The position numbers and the translations under genes are program-made. A stretch of 64,000 bases of DNA from the NCBI RefSeq assembly GCF_900104485.1, contig NZ_FMXQ01000002.1:62001-126000 (forward strand). Direction: 5' to 3'. This document shows positions 53,170-63,239 of this stretch, in pieces (positions within the stretch are counted from its first letter, which is position 1; each line of letters begins with the position of its first letter). The stretch is from Bauldia litoralis (GTDB lineage Bacteria > Pseudomonadota > Alphaproteobacteria > Rhizobiales > Kaistiaceae). Below the pieces are notes generated by a model. That model worked only from the letters and a program-made list of their open reading frames with translations, was not told where the DNA came from and did no database searches.

Positions 53170-54039
53170 TTACACCGCAATGTTGTCGATCAGGCGGGTC
53201 TTGCCGAGCCTTGCGGCGGCGAGGAGCCGAAGCGGTTCGGCGGCTGGATTGGTCACGACGTCCAGCGTCTCGGCGTTGCGGAGTTCGACATAGTCGACGA
53301 CGAATCCTGCATCGGCGAGCGCGGCGCGCGCGGCATCGAGCGCTTGCGCCGGGTTTCCGCCGGTTGTGATCGCCTGAGCGGCGGTCTGCAGAGCCCGGTG
53401 GAGGACGGGCGCTGTCTCTCTCTCGCCCGGCGTGAGGTAGGCGTTGCGCGAGGAGAGGGCGAGACCGTCGGATTCGCGCACGGTCGCAAAACCGTCGATG
53501 CGGACCGGGATGGTCAGGTCGGCGACCATGCGGCGGATCACCATCAGTTGCTGGTAGTCCTTCTCGCCGAAGATGGCGATGTCCGGTTGCGTCGCCAGCA
53601 GAAGCTTGGCGACCACGGTGGCGACGCCCTGGAAATGGGTCGGCCGGAAGTCGGTTTCCAGTCCCTCGCCAGGACCGGCAACGGCGATGGTGGTGGCGAA
53701 ACCCGGCGGATACACCTCCGCGGTTTCCGGCATGAAGACGGCGTCGACGCCGAGGGCCGCAAGTTTCGCGAGGTCGGTGTCATGGTCCCGAGGGTAGCTG
53801 GCGAAATCCTCGGTCGGCGCGAACTGGGTCGGGTTGACGAAGATCGAGACGACCACCCGGTCCGCCCGCTCCCTGGCGGCGCGGACAAGCGCCAGATGCC
53901 CCTCGTGCAGCGCGCCCATGGTCGGGACGAGGGCGCTGGTCAACCGGTCCATCCGCCAACCCGCGGCGCGCTGCTGCGCGTCGGCGGCCGTCCGGTCGAT
54001 CCGGGGGGGTGCGGGGGGCGTTTCGGCAGGCTGGCTCAT
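53170..54039 (-). CDS. panC: Pantothenate synthetase
   Basis: Joins pantoate and beta-alanine with ATP, 289 aa. Signatures: PTMGALHEGHLALV at residues 39-52 (HxGH-type ATP site), VSIFVNPTQFAPTEDF, FGEKDYQQLMVIRRM and SDGLALSSRN. The N-terminal 30 residues are Pro/Ala rich and longer than usual. panB is not adjacent. mipZ diverges from it with a 169-nt gap. Confidence 0.95.
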   Translation of the reverse strand: MSQPAETPPAPPRIDRTAADAQQRAAGWRMDRLTSALVPTMGALHEGHLALVRAARERADRVVVSIFVNPTQFAPTEDFASYPRDHDTDLAKLAALGVDAVFMPETAEVYPPGFATTIAVAGPGEGLETDFRPTHFQGVATVVAKLLLATQPDIAIFGEKDYQQLMVIRRMVADLTIPVRIDGFATVRESDGLALSSRNAYLTPGERETAPVLHRALQTAAQAITTGGNPAQALDAARAALADAGFVVDYVELRNAETLDVVTNPAAEPLRLLAAARLGKTRLIDNIAV

Positions 54040-54208
54040 TGCGTCTCAGTCGATGCTGCGGTGCGGCGGGCGAAGCTAACAGAGCCGCCGCGCGACGCCA
54101 ATTTGCATTTCGGGGGGCCCGGATTGGTGTTTGTTGACAAAATCTTGGCTTTTTCGCCGCATGATCCCCAGTCGCTGAGAATCGATCCTTGTTACGGGGC
54201 AAATTGCG

Positions 54209-55114
54209 ATGCGTTTCGAGTCCGCCAGGCAGAGGTCGGCCCACGTCATCGTTCTTGGCAACGAGAAGGGCGGCTCGGGCAAGTCGACCACCGCGATGCA
54301 CCTGATCGTCGCGCTGCTGAAGGCCGGCCACAAGGTCGCTTCGGTGGACACCGACAGCCGTCAGCGCTCTCTGACCCGGTATATCGAGAACCGGGCCCGC
54401 TGGGCCCGCACCCGCAATCTCGACCTCGAAATGCCCGAGCATTTCGTTGCCAGACTGGCGGCCGGCGAGACCGTGCGCGAGATCGAGGCGCAGGAATTCG
54501 CGACCTATGCCGACATCGTCGATCGTGTCGAAAACGACTTCGACTACGTGGTCGTCGATACGCCGGCCAACGACTCCTACCTGATGCGGCTCAGCCATGC
54601 GCTGGCCGATACGCTGGTGACGCCGGTCAATGACAGCTTCGTCGATCTCGACATCTTCGGTGAGGTCGACCCCGACAATCTCGCGATCACCCGGATGAGC
54701 CACTACGCCGACCTGGTGCAGACCGCTCGACAGCAACGGCGCGAGGTCGACGGGGTGACGATGGACTGGATCGTCGTCCGTAACCGGATCTCGATGCTCG
54801 CCAGCCGCAACCAGCAGAACCTGCTGGCCGTGCTGAAACGGCTGGCACCGACACTGGGCTTCCGCCTCGGCGACGGAATTTCCGAGCGGGTCGTGTTTCG
54901 CGAGTTTTTTCCCAATGGCCTGACCGCGCTCGACGCGCTGGACATCAAGACCCATGGTTCGGAGCCCTCGATGTCCCATGTGTCGGCCCGGAACGAGATT
55001 CGGGATCTCGCGGCGCTCCTCAGCCTGCCGGAGCCGAAAAGGCGCGACCCCATGTTCACCGCGCCTGGCGCGAAAGCGCGGCCGGCGCGCCTCCTGGAGC
55101 TGGTGACCGAATAG
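54209..55114 (+). CDS. mipZ: Division-plane positioning ATPase MipZ (ParA family)
   Basis: 301 aa. Deviant Walker A GNEKGGSGKSTT at residues 17-28, then VDTDSRQRSLTRYIENR and YVVVDTPAND, all as in Caulobacter MipZ. MipZ forms gradients from the poles by interacting with ParB and keeps FtsZ at mid-cell. TPVNDSFVDLDIFGEVDPDN and RNEIRDL at the C-terminus support MipZ rather than a generic ParA. A TTGACA at 54134-54139 could be its -35 element, but the -10 is unclear. Confidence 0.93.
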   Translation: MRFESARQRSAHVIVLGNEKGGSGKSTTAMHLIVALLKAGHKVASVDTDSRQRSLTRYIENRARWARTRNLDLEMPEHFVARLAAGETVREIEAQEFATYADIVDRVENDFDYVVVDTPANDSYLMRLSHALADTLVTPVNDSFVDLDIFGEVDPDNLAITRMSHYADLVQTARQQRREVDGVTMDWIVVRNRISMLASRNQQNLLAVLKRLAPTLGFRLGDGISERVVFREFFPNGLTALDALDIKTHGSEPSMSHVSARNEIRDLAALLSLPEPKRRDPMFTAPGAKARPARLLELVTE

Positions 55115-55221
55115 CGGTTGCTTCCGCCCCGATCAGTGCCACATTTCCTGACAGGATCACCGCGTCACGCGGTAGACGCCGCGCGACGATGCGGGGTTGA
55201 TGGAGAAAGGCACGTTCAGTC

Positions 55222-55950
55222 ATGGTCGCGGACGACAAGACGACGCCGGCGAAGCGCAACCCCGGCAAACAGCCGGCGGAGCGTTCGGCGCCGAACGATA
55301 TCGACGCTTTTCTCAAACAGGCGCGGATCCTCGGTGGTGCGGGCGAGGGACGTGGACGGCTGATCTTTGCGCTCGACGCGACGATGAGCCGCCAGCCGAC
55401 CTGGGACACCGCTTGCCGCCTTCAGGCGCAGATGTTCGAGGAAGCCGGCAAGGTCGGCGGCCTCGATGTGCAGCTTCTTTATTATCGCGGCTTCAATGAA
55501 TGCCGGGCGAGCAAGTGGGTCAGCAACACCACCGCGCTCCGCGACCTGATGACCGGCATCCAGGTCCGCGGCGGGCATACGCAGATCGGCAAGGTGCTCA
55601 GCCACGCGCGGCGGGAGAACGGCAAGCGCAAGATCGGCGCCCTGGTTTTCGTCGGCGATGCGATCGAGGAGCCGATCGACACACTGGCCGCCCGCGCCGG
55701 CGAACTCGGCCTGCTCGGCGTCAAGGCCTTCGTCTTCCAGGAGGGGCGCGATTCCACCGTCGAGTCCGGCTTCCGCGAGATCGCCCGGTTGACCGGCGGC
55801 GCCTATGCGCGGTTTGATACCAACGCGGCGGGCCAGCTCGCGGACCTGCTCAGGGCAGCCGCCATCTACGCCGCGGGCGGGATGAAGGCGCTGGAGACGA
55901 GCAGCGGCCGTGGCGGCCAGTTGCTCCTGGAGCAGATGCGAAGCCGCTGA
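55222..55950 (+). CDS. Von Willebrand factor A-like protein of unknown function
   Basis: 242 aa. The first strand of the VWA fold with a MIDAS-type motif, [16 protein letters not shown], lies near residues 46-62. [14 protein letters not shown] is the metal-proximal strand, and [17 protein letters not shown] supplies the usual Thr. There is no signal peptide or membrane helix. Its stop overlaps by 1 nt the start of a membrane J-domain gene, so the two are translationally coupled and probably work together. The pair seems specific to alphaproteobacteria (recollection). Confidence 0.8.
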   Translation: MVADDKTTPAKRNPGKQPAERSAPNDIDAFLKQARILGGAGEGRGRLIFALDATMSRQPTWDTACRLQAQMFEEAGKVGGLDVQLLYYRGFNECRASKWVSNTTALRDLMTGIQVRGGHTQIGKVLSHARRENGKRKIGALVFVGDAIEEPIDTLAARAGELGLLGVKAFVFQEGRDSTVESGFREIARLTGGAYARFDTNAAGQLADLLRAAAIYAAGGMKALETSSGRGGQLLLEQMRSR

Positions 55951-56657
55951 TGGTCTATTTCATTACCGGTGTCGGCGCTCTCATCGCGCTTCTCGTGCTC
56001 GCACGCGCCTTCGTCGGCGCAAATCCCCGTATGCTGCTCCGGCTGATCCGCTACGCCGTCGGTGGGGTGATGGTGGTGTTCGGGCTTGGCCTGAGCCTGG
56101 CGCGCCGGGTCGACATCGGCCTGCCGCTGATCGTCCTCGGCGCCTCGGCGATCTTCATGGGCCGGATCGGGCCGATCGATCTCGGCGGATCGAGTCGGAC
56201 GCCCGGCTCGACGTCGAAAGTGACGTCGGCCTTTCTCGAGATGGAACTGGACCACGACACCGGCAAGCTTGGCGGGCGGGTGGTCGGCGGCGCCTATGCC
56301 GGACGTCGGCTCGACGACCTCGACGTGCCGGACCTGCGGAAGCTCTCGCGCGAACTGGCGATCGACCGCGAGAGCCTGGCGCTATTCGAAGCTTATCTCG
56401 ACAGCCGAATTCCCGGCTGGCGTGAAGACGTCGAGGGTGATGGCGCAGCGGGGGCGGGCAGCCCGGCGGATGCGGGCCCCATGACTGACGAGCAGGCCTA
56501 TGAGATCCTTGGCCTTGCGCCCGGCGCCGGTGAGGCGGAAATCAGGCGTGCGCACCGACAGTTGATGAAGGGAGTTCACCCCGACCAGGGCGGCTCGACG
56601 TTCCTGGCGGCGAAAATCAACGAAGCTAAGGACAGGCTTTTGAGCGGTCATAGATGA
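55950..56657 (+). CDS. Membrane-anchored J-domain protein (TIM14/Pam18-like)
   Basis: 235 aa. Two to three N-terminal membrane helices (residues 3-23, 34-50, 55-70), a linker domain, then a J domain at about 178-235 with [20 protein letters not shown] and an intact HPD at 210-212. Anchored J proteins with a C-terminal J domain resemble mitochondrial TIM14 and recruit DnaK to the membrane. The role with the upstream VWA gene is unknown. The ATG overlaps the VWA stop by 1 nt. Confidence 0.86.
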   Translation: MVYFITGVGALIALLVLARAFVGANPRMLLRLIRYAVGGVMVVFGLGLSLARRVDIGLPLIVLGASAIFMGRIGPIDLGGSSRTPGSTSKVTSAFLEMELDHDTGKLGGRVVGGAYAGRRLDDLDVPDLRKLSRELAIDRESLALFEAYLDSRIPGWREDVEGDGAAGAGSPADAGPMTDEQAYEILGLAPGAGEAEIRRAHRQLMKGVHPDQGGSTFLAAKINEAKDRLLSGHR

Positions 56658-56721
56658 GTCCAATACACGTTACACAAAGGGACCCCGGGACAGGCATTTC
56701 ACGCCATCGCAGCGCAGATAA

Positions 56722-58020
56722 TCACTCCGAGATGGCGTAGCAGGCGAACTTCTGCTTGGTCAGATAGGCGCAAGCGGCGCGGGCTTCCGACTTGCCGGCG
56801 AACCCGGCAAAACGCGCGCGATACAGCGTGAGCGACTCCTTGACCACCGGTTCGGTGTAAGGCGCGGCGCTGGCCAGAACCGTGCCGCCCTTGGACTTGG
56901 CGTCGCTGAGCAGTTCCATCGCTGCCGCCTCGGTGGGCGTGGCGGCGATCTGGATCTTCCAGCCGGAGGTCACCACGGGCGCGGGCTGGGCTTCCTCGAT
57001 GATGACGTCATCGGAAATGTCGCCCTGCGAGCGGAACTCCTGCGGGATAACGGAAGCGGCCGCCGTTACCACCGAGCCGGTCTCGATCTCGATATCGCCG
57101 TCCGGACGCGTGCGCGGGGTCGGGACATTGGCGGCAAAGACGGTGGCGCCGGAGGGCAGGATGCGCTTGGCAATCTGGAAGCCGGTCGATGCCTTCGGCA
57201 CGTAGGTCTTCAGCAGTTCGGCCATCCTCGCGTCGCGCGAACTGCCGCTCGAACCACCGAGGACCACGGCGACGACACGGCGGTTCGACTGGTTGACCGA
57301 AGTCACGAGGTTGAAGCCGGAGGCGCGGATATAGCCGGTCTTGATGCCGTCGACGCCGGGATACCGGCCGAGCAGCCGATTATGGTTGCCGATCTTCGTG
57401 CCCTTGTAGGTGAAGCTCGAGACCTTGAAATAGGTGAAGTAGTTCGGGAAGCGGTCCTGAACCGCGCGACCGAGGATCGCCATGTCGCGGGCGGTGGTGA
57501 CCTGGCCGCCATCGGGCAGGCCCGAGGCGTTGCGGAAAGTCGTGCTCTTCATGCCGAGCTGGCGCGCCCGCGTCGTCATCAGGGCGGCGAAGCCGCTCTC
57601 TGTTCCGCCGAGATGCTCGCCGATCGCGGCGGCAATGTCGTTGGCCGAGCGGGTGACGAGCGACAGGATCGCGTCCTTGACCGAAATCGACTGGCCGGGC
57701 TTCAGGCCGAGCTTCGACGGCGGCTGCGACGCGGCATGCTTCGATACGGTGATCTCCGAGGAGAGGGTGACCCGGCCACTGTCGAGAGCCTCGAACAGCA
57801 TGTAGAGGGTCATGATCTTGGTCAGCGACGCGGGATAGGTCCGCGTGTCGGCGTTGCTGGAATAGAGGACCTTGCCGGTCTTCGCGTCGACAACGATGGC
57901 AGCGCTGACGACAGCCTCGGCGCTGCCCGCACCGATCGCCGCCATCGCGGCGCCCGCCGCAATCAATGTCCGCAGCCAGGTGGCGCCCCGTCGATGAAGC
58001 GCCCGAAGTCGCATCGTCAT
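56722..58020 (-). CDS. D-alanyl-D-alanine carboxypeptidase with SPOR domain (DacF/PBP5 type)
   Basis: Trims peptidoglycan pentapeptides in the periplasm, 432 aa. Signal segment at residues 14-36 (LRTLIAAGAAMAAIGAGSAEA). Catalytic set: SLTK at 65-68, SAN at 125-127, KTG at 227-229. A C-terminal SPOR domain (about 355-432, starting SGWKIQIAATPTEAAAME) binds denuded glycan at the septum, so action at division sites is likely. ATG 58020 or 58014 can start it; the open frame reaching 58197 is not supported. Confidence 0.93.
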   Translation of the reverse strand: MTMRLRALHRRGATWLRTLIAAGAAMAAIGAGSAEAVVSAAIVVDAKTGKVLYSSNADTRTYPASLTKIMTLYMLFEALDSGRVTLSSEITVSKHAASQPPSKLGLKPGQSISVKDAILSLVTRSANDIAAAIGEHLGGTESGFAALMTTRARQLGMKSTTFRNASGLPDGGQVTTARDMAILGRAVQDRFPNYFTYFKVSSFTYKGTKIGNHNRLLGRYPGVDGIKTGYIRASGFNLVTSVNQSNRRVVAVVLGGSSGSSRDARMAELLKTYVPKASTGFQIAKRILPSGATVFAANVPTPRTRPDGDIEIETGSVVTAAASVIPQEFRSQGDISDDVIIEEAQPAPVVTSGWKIQIAATPTEAAAMELLSDAKSKGGTVLASAAPYTEPVVKESLTLYRARFAGFAGKSEARAACAYLTKQKFACYAISE

Positions 58021-58287
58021 GAATTCCAACTCCGCACCCTGACGACACATACCATGAGTCGTCCGTCCCAAAATCACTCGGCAGTCGGGCGTCGACGCGA
58101 CACCACAGCAGACTCTTGTTGTCCCCGCACGATTTGCGGGACGCGAACGCTGAGCCGTGGACCTGAACGCCGATCGAATCGCCAGTAAAGTCCCCACGCA
58201 TACCGGCTGCCGGTCTCGTCAAGGACAGTATGGAGGCGAAGTTACAAATCCGTAAAGCCCCTCCGTCCGCGGCAATCCGTATCGATA
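58021..58287. other. Left part of the 374-nt gap between the carboxypeptidase and phasin genes
   Basis: GC-rich and gene-free by eye. Open frames across it lack start signals. It must hold the minus-strand carboxypeptidase promoter, which I could not place. The phasin control elements begin at 58288. Confidence 0.4.
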
Positions 58288-58302
58288 TTGTGCAATGCAC
58301 AA
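58288..58302. promoter_or_regulatory. Palindromic box 1 at phasin promoter (TTGTGCA-A-TGCACAA)
   Basis: Perfect 7-bp arms around A58295, just upstream of the phasin -35 element. Core TGCA-N-TGCA as in box 2. PhaR-type regulators of polyhydroxybutyrate genes bind TGC-rich palindromes, so PhaR is the natural candidate (inference). Confidence 0.55.
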
Positions 58303-58309
58303 AAACGCC

Positions 58310-58339
58310 TTGACGCGGATGTTGCAGTGCACATATTAC
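58310..58339 (+). promoter_or_regulatory. Phasin gene promoter
   Basis: TTGACG (58310-58315), 18-bp spacer, TATTAC (58334-58339). Box 2 lies within the spacer, as expected for a repressed promoter. Confidence 0.55.
58320..58334. promoter_or_regulatory. Palindromic box 2 at phasin promoter
   Basis: TGTTGCAGTGCACAT with core TGCA-G-TGCA (58323-58331). Its centre is 32 bp from that of box 1, about three helical turns. Confidence 0.5.
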
Positions 58340-58394
58340 GGTGTATCACCATCCGGTCGCCACCAGCGCCGCGCAAACTCAGGGGATGAATGAC

Positions 58395-58727
58395 ATGATC
58401 AGCGGGTTCGAAGACTTTCAGAAGTTCAGCAAGGGCAACGCCGACGTCGCCATGGAAAGCGCCAACGCCGTGACCAAGGGCATCCAGGCGCTCGCCTCCG
58501 AGACTGCCGACTATTCGAAGAATGCCTTCGAAGCCGGTAGCAAGGCTTTCGAGCAGATGGTCTCCGCCGGGACGCTCGACAAGGCGATGGAAGTCCAGAC
58601 CGACTTCGTTCGCTCCGCCTACGAGGGCTATGTCGGCCAGGCCACCAAGGTCGGTGAGATTTTCACCGGCATGGCCCAGGCAGCCTACAAGCCCTACGAG
58701 GGCCTGTTCGGCCAGTTCGGCAAGTAA
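58395..58727 (+). CDS. Phasin family protein
   Basis: 110 aa amphipathic helical protein that coats polyhydroxyalkanoate granules. Phasin_2-type pattern: ISGFEDFQKFSKGNADVAME at the start and SAYEGYVGQATKVGEIFTGM near the end. AGGGG at 58381-58385 favours ATG 58395; ATG 58386 is possible. It has a clear promoter with two palindromic boxes and a strong terminator, so it forms a single-gene unit. No phaC or phaZ in the window. Confidence 0.9.
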   Translation: MISGFEDFQKFSKGNADVAMESANAVTKGIQALASETADYSKNAFEAGSKAFEQMVSAGTLDKAMEVQTDFVRSAYEGYVGQATKVGEIFTGMAQAAYKPYEGLFGQFGK

Positions 58728-58772
58728 GCCAACCACAGATGCGAAAGTGGCTCGCGGCATGACCGCGGGCCG

Positions 58773-58805
58773 GAAGGGCCCGGCTTTGTCGGGCCCTTCT
58801 TTTTT
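58773..58805 (+). terminator. Rho-independent terminator of the phasin gene
   Basis: GAAGGGCCCG (58773-58782), 7-nt loop, CGGGCCCTTC (58790-58799), then six T (58800-58805). It lies 46 nt after the phasin stop. Confidence 0.9.
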
Positions 58806-58977
58806 GCGCGACGCTGCCCGTTGGAATCGTCCCGGCCGGTACCTAGATAGGGTGGCACCGGGCCGTATCTCCTCCTTCCTTCATCGGACAACCAACATTA
58901 AATTTGACGCCGATGGATTGCGCGGTCGAGACTTTGTCGTCAGGATTCGAGAATGCATGGATTGGTGAGCCGACAAG

Positions 58978-59307
58978 ATGAGCAATTCGAACCGGCGACC
59001 CGATGATGGCGATTCCGGGACTGGTGTTGTCACAAAGACCAAGCCCAAGACGAAACGCCCGAACCTCTATCGGGTCCTCATTCTCAATGACGACTACACA
59101 CCGATGGAGTTCGTGGTCCATGTGCTGGAGCGCTTCTTTCAGAAAGGGCGGGAGGACGCGACCCAGATAATGCTGCATGTGCATCAGCACGGCGTTGGGG
59201 AATGCGGCGTCTACACGTTTGAAATAGCGGAAACCAAGGTGACGCAGGTAATGGATTTCGCCAGGAAGAACCAGCATCCGTTACAGTGCGTCATGGAAAA
59301 GAAATGA
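58978..59307 (+). CDS. clpS: ATP-dependent Clp protease adaptor ClpS
   Basis: N-degron adaptor that delivers substrates with bulky N-terminal residues to ClpAP, 109 aa. Core: [20 protein letters not shown] with the DD pair of the N-degron pocket, then THIS-type region [20 protein letters not shown]. The N-terminal 30 residues are flexible and Lys rich. ATG 58978 is at the expected start. clpA follows immediately. Confidence 0.95.
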   Translation: MSNSNRRPDDGDSGTGVVTKTKPKTKRPNLYRVLILNDDYTPMEFVVHVLERFFQKGREDATQIMLHVHQHGVGECGVYTFEIAETKVTQVMDFARKNQHPLQCVMEKK

Positions 59308-59315
59308 GGTCCCCC

Positions 59316-61745
59316 GTGCCGTCGTTCTCCCGCAACCTCGAAAAAGCGCTCCACCAGGCATTGGCCCTGGCGAGCGAGCGTCATCAGGAATACGCGACGC
59401 TCGAGCACCTGCTGCTGGCCCTGGTCGACGACCAGGACGCGGCCGCGGTGATGCGTGCCTGCAACCTCGACCTCGACATCCTGCGGCGCAGCCTTGTCGA
59501 ATATATCGATACCGAGCTCGCCAACCAGGCGACCGGGTCGGAAGAGGATTCCAAGCCGACCGCCGGATTCCAGCGCGTCATCCAGCGCGCCGTCATCCAT
59601 GTCCAGTCGTCGGGCCGTGAAGAGGTGACCGGCGCCAATGTGCTGGTCGCGATCTTCGCCGAACGGGAAAGCCACGCTGCCTATTTCCTGCAGGAGCAGG
59701 ACATGACCCGCTACGACGCGGTCAACTACATCAGCCACGGCATCGCCAAGCGGGCCGGCATGTCGGAGTCGCGCCCGGTGCGTGGCGTCGATGACGACGC
59801 CGCGACCTCCGAGGGCCGCGAGGACAGCAAGAAGAAGGCCGACGCGCTCGAGGCCTATTGCGTCAACCTCAACGAGAAGGCGCGCAAGGGACGGATCGAT
59901 CCGCTGATCGGCCGCGACTCCGAGATCAACCGCACGATCCAGGTGCTGTGCCGGCGGCAGAAGAACAACCCGCTCTTCGTCGGCGATCCGGGCGTCGGCA
60001 AGACCGCCATCGCCGAGGGGCTCGCCAAGCGGATCACCGACGGCGACGTGCCGGAGGTGCTGAAGGACTCGACGGTCTTCTCGCTCGACATGGGCACGCT
60101 GCTTGCGGGCACGCGCTATCGCGGCGACTTCGAGGAACGCCTCAAGCAGGTGATCAAGGAGATCGAGGACTATCCCGGCGCGATCATGTTCATCGACGAG
60201 ATCCATACGGTGATTGGCGCCGGCGCGACCTCGGGCGGTGCGATGGATGCGTCGAACCTTTTGAAGCCGGCGCTCGCCTCGGGCACCGTCCGCTGCATCG
60301 GCTCGACCACCTACAAGGAATATCGGCAGTTCTTCGAGAAGGACCGGGCGCTGGTCCGTCGCTTCCAGAAGATCGACGTCAACGAGCCGACGATCCCGGA
60401 CGCGATCGAGATCCTCAAGGGCCTCAAGCCCTATTTCGAGGACTATCACAAGGTCCGCTACACCGGCGACGCGATCAGGACGGCGGTCGAACTGTCGGCC
60501 CGCTACATCAACGACCGCAAGCTGCCGGACAAGGCGATCGACGTGATCGACGAGACGGGCGCCTCGCAGATGCTGTTGCCGCCGACCAAGCGGCGCAAGA
60601 CCATCGGCGTCAAGGAAATCGAGGGAACCATCGCCACGATGGCGCGGATCCCGCCGAAGTCCGTCTCGAAGGACGATGCCGAGGTGCTGCGCAACCTCGA
60701 CACCGTGCTGCGTCGCGTCGTCTATGGCCAGGACAAGGCGATCGAGCGCGTCGCGTCGGCGATCAAGCTGTCACGCGCCGGATTGCGGGAGCCGGAGAAG
60801 CCGATCGGCTGCTACCTGTTCTCGGGCCCGACCGGCGTCGGCAAGACCGAGGTCGCGCGGCAACTGGCCAACTCGCTCGGCGTCGAACTCCTGCGCTTCG
60901 ACATGTCGGAATATATGGAGCGCCACACGGTCTCGCGCCTGATCGGCGCGCCTCCCGGCTATGTCGGCTTCGACCAGGGTGGGTTGCTGACCGACGGCGT
61001 CGACCAGCATCCGCATTGCGTGCTGCTGCTCGACGAGATCGAGAAGGCGCATCCGGACCTGTTCAACATCCTCCTGCAGGTGATGGACCACGGCAAGCTG
61101 ACCGACCACAACGGCAAGAAGGTCGACTTCCGCAACGTCATCCTGATCATGACGACCAATGCCGGCGCCGCCGAACTCGCGAAGCCGGCGATCGGCTTCG
61201 GCAAGTCCGAGCGGGACGCCGACGACCAGGAAGCGATCAACCGGATGTTCACTCCGGAGTTCCGCAACCGGCTCGATGCGGTCGTCCCCTTCGGCAGCCT
61301 GCCGCCGGAGGTGGTCAACGAGGTGGTGCGGAAGTTCGTCCTGCAACTCGAGGCCCAGCTGGCCGACCGCGGCGTCACCTTCGACCTGACGGACGGGGCC
61401 GTGACGTGGCTTGCCGAGCGGGGCTATGACAGCCGCATGGGTGCGCGGCCGCTCGCGCGGACGATCCAGGAGCACATCAAGCAGCCGTTGGCCGACGAGG
61501 TGCTCTTCGGCAAGCTGAAGAAGGGCGGCACCGTCAAGGTATCGGTCAAGGAAGACGGCAGCGGTCTCGATCTCGACGCGATCGAGGACGGTCCGGTCAA
61601 GCCCAAGCCGGAGCCGGTTCCGAAGCCGCGGCGTCCGCGCAAGCGAAAAGCCGCGGCCGCCGCGAAAAAGCCGCCAAGCAATGGAAAACCCTCCGGCGGT
61701 AGTGGACGCGGCCTTGTGCCGAAGGTGCCGTTGAAGACGAGCTAG
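59316..61745 (+). CDS. clpA: ATP-dependent Clp protease ATP-binding subunit ClpA
   Basis: Unfoldase that feeds ClpP, 809 aa. N domain at residues 1-145 ([20 protein letters not shown]). AAA1 Walker A is [17 protein letters not shown] near 223; AAA2 Walker A is [15 protein letters not shown] near 500. The last 60 residues are an unusual Pro/Lys/Arg-rich tail ([16 protein letters not shown]). I start at GTG 59316, which has GAGGT at the right distance and the family N-terminus; ATG 59304 is an alternative. Confidence 0.95.
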   Translation: MPSFSRNLEKALHQALALASERHQEYATLEHLLLALVDDQDAAAVMRACNLDLDILRRSLVEYIDTELANQATGSEEDSKPTAGFQRVIQRAVIHVQSSGREEVTGANVLVAIFAERESHAAYFLQEQDMTRYDAVNYISHGIAKRAGMSESRPVRGVDDDAATSEGREDSKKKADALEAYCVNLNEKARKGRIDPLIGRDSEINRTIQVLCRRQKNNPLFVGDPGVGKTAIAEGLAKRITDGDVPEVLKDSTVFSLDMGTLLAGTRYRGDFEERLKQVIKEIEDYPGAIMFIDEIHTVIGAGATSGGAMDASNLLKPALASGTVRCIGSTTYKEYRQFFEKDRALVRRFQKIDVNEPTIPDAIEILKGLKPYFEDYHKVRYTGDAIRTAVELSARYINDRKLPDKAIDVIDETGASQMLLPPTKRRKTIGVKEIEGTIATMARIPPKSVSKDDAEVLRNLDTVLRRVVYGQDKAIERVASAIKLSRAGLREPEKPIGCYLFSGPTGVGKTEVARQLANSLGVELLRFDMSEYMERHTVSRLIGAPPGYVGFDQGGLLTDGVDQHPHCVLLLDEIEKAHPDLFNILLQVMDHGKLTDHNGKKVDFRNVILIMTTNAGAAELAKPAIGFGKSERDADDQEAINRMFTPEFRNRLDAVVPFGSLPPEVVNEVVRKFVLQLEAQLADRGVTFDLTDGAVTWLAERGYDSRMGARPLARTIQEHIKQPLADEVLFGKLKKGGTVKVSVKEDGSGLDLDAIEDGPVKPKPEPVPKPRRPRKRKAAAAAKKPPSNGKPSGGSGRGLVPKVPLKTS

Positions 61746-61847
61746 TCGCTTCGACACGGCGTTGTCTGGTAATACGGGGCATCGGCATCCTTCGGGATTC
61801 CGGTGCCCGCCTACAGGAGGAGGGCGATCGCATCCTGGAGGCAGTCG

Positions 61848-63239
61848 ATGCAGGTTGATTGGAACGGACGGACACGGGCCCTGAAGGTGGCAGGCGTCGC
61901 CGCGCTTCTCATGGTGGCGGGCGCTGCAAGCCCGGTCATGGCAGACGAAGCCTGGGACAAGTGCACCTCGCCGGAGCCCGATATAGGGATCGCCGGCTGC
62001 ACCGAAGTCCTGTCGCGTGGCACCCAGGAAACCCAGCGGGACCGCGCCATCGCCTTCCGCAATCGCGGTCTGTCCTACAAGGACAAGGGCGACTACGACG
62101 CCGCCATCATCGACTATGGCGAGGCGATCGCGCTCTATCCCGAATATGTTTCGGCCTATAACGATCTCGGCATCGCGTATCTGGCGAAGAACGACCTCGA
62201 GCGGGCGATTGCCGCCTACAGCGCCGCGGTCAGGCTCGATCCGGACTATTCCTATGGCTACAACAATCGCGGCAACGCCTACCGGGACACCGGCGAGACG
62301 GCCCTCGCGATTGCTGATTACACGCAGGCCATCCGCATCGATCCCGACTACGTTTACGCCTATAACGGTCGGGGCAACGCCTACCAGGACCAGGCCCAGT
62401 ACGAGGAGGCCATCGCGGATTACACCGAGGCCGTGCGCATCGATCCGGAATATGCGCCAGCCTATAACGGGCGCGGCAATGCCTATCGCGACCTCGGCGA
62501 GAACGACCTGGCAATTGCCGACTATGATCGCGCCATAGCAGCCAGTCCGGATTACGTGCTGCCCTACAACGGGCGTGGCAACGCCTACAAGGACCTCGGC
62601 CAGCTGGACCTTGCGATCGCCGACTACAACAAGGCGATCGAACTCGATCCCAACTATTCCTTTGCCTATAACGGCCGGGCCAATGCCTATGCCGAGAAGG
62701 GCGACTACGAACTCGCCATAGCCGACTACACGCAGTCGCTTCGCCTCGACCGGAACTATGCCGTCGCCTACCGGAATCGCGGCCTTGCCTATGACGAAAT
62801 CGGCAACACCGACCTGGCCCTCAGGGACTTCGACATGGCGATCAGGCTCAACCCGAACTACGCCTACGCCTACAACGACCGCGGCATCATCTACGACAGC
62901 CAGGGCGACTACGAGAAGGCGATCAAGGACTATACGGCCGCGATCGAGATCGATCCGAACTACACCTTCGCCTACAACAATCGCGGCGTTGCCTACCAGA
63001 ACATGGGTAATCCGCGGCGCGCCGTCGACGACTACGAGGCAGCCCTCAACATCGAGCCGGGCTATACGCGGGCCAAGGAAAATCTCGATTCCGTGCTGGC
63101 AGAACTTGGTGGCACCGGTTCCAAGACGGAGATGGCGTCACCCGAAACAAACCGGTCCCAGGTTCCGTCCGGCGGCAAGAGCGTCCAGCCGGCAAGCAGT
63201 GGCCCGAACCGCAGCGGCGAAAGCCTTTTCCAGCTCTAG
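61848..63239 (+). CDS. Exported protein with ten tandem TPR repeats
   Basis: 463 aa. Signal peptide with cleavage after SPVMA near residue 32. A short domain with two Cys (DKCTSPEPDIGIAGC) is followed by ten uninterrupted 34-residue TPR units at residues 67-406, of the type AYNGRGNAYRDLGENDLAIA then DYTQAIRIDPDY. The C-terminus is low-complexity Ser/Gly/Pro. TPR arrays bind partner proteins; the partner is unknown. GGAGG at 61837-61841 fixes ATG 61848. It sits between clpA and the HIT gene, which are neighbours in related genomes (recollection). Confidence 0.88.
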   Translation: MQVDWNGRTRALKVAGVAALLMVAGAASPVMADEAWDKCTSPEPDIGIAGCTEVLSRGTQETQRDRAIAFRNRGLSYKDKGDYDAAIIDYGEAIALYPEYVSAYNDLGIAYLAKNDLERAIAAYSAAVRLDPDYSYGYNNRGNAYRDTGETALAIADYTQAIRIDPDYVYAYNGRGNAYQDQAQYEEAIADYTEAVRIDPEYAPAYNGRGNAYRDLGENDLAIADYDRAIAASPDYVLPYNGRGNAYKDLGQLDLAIADYNKAIELDPNYSFAYNGRANAYAEKGDYELAIADYTQSLRLDRNYAVAYRNRGLAYDEIGNTDLALRDFDMAIRLNPNYAYAYNDRGIIYDSQGDYEKAIKDYTAAIEIDPNYTFAYNNRGVAYQNMGNPRRAVDDYEAALNIEPGYTRAKENLDSVLAELGGTGSKTEMASPETNRSQVPSGGKSVQPASSGPNRSGESLFQL

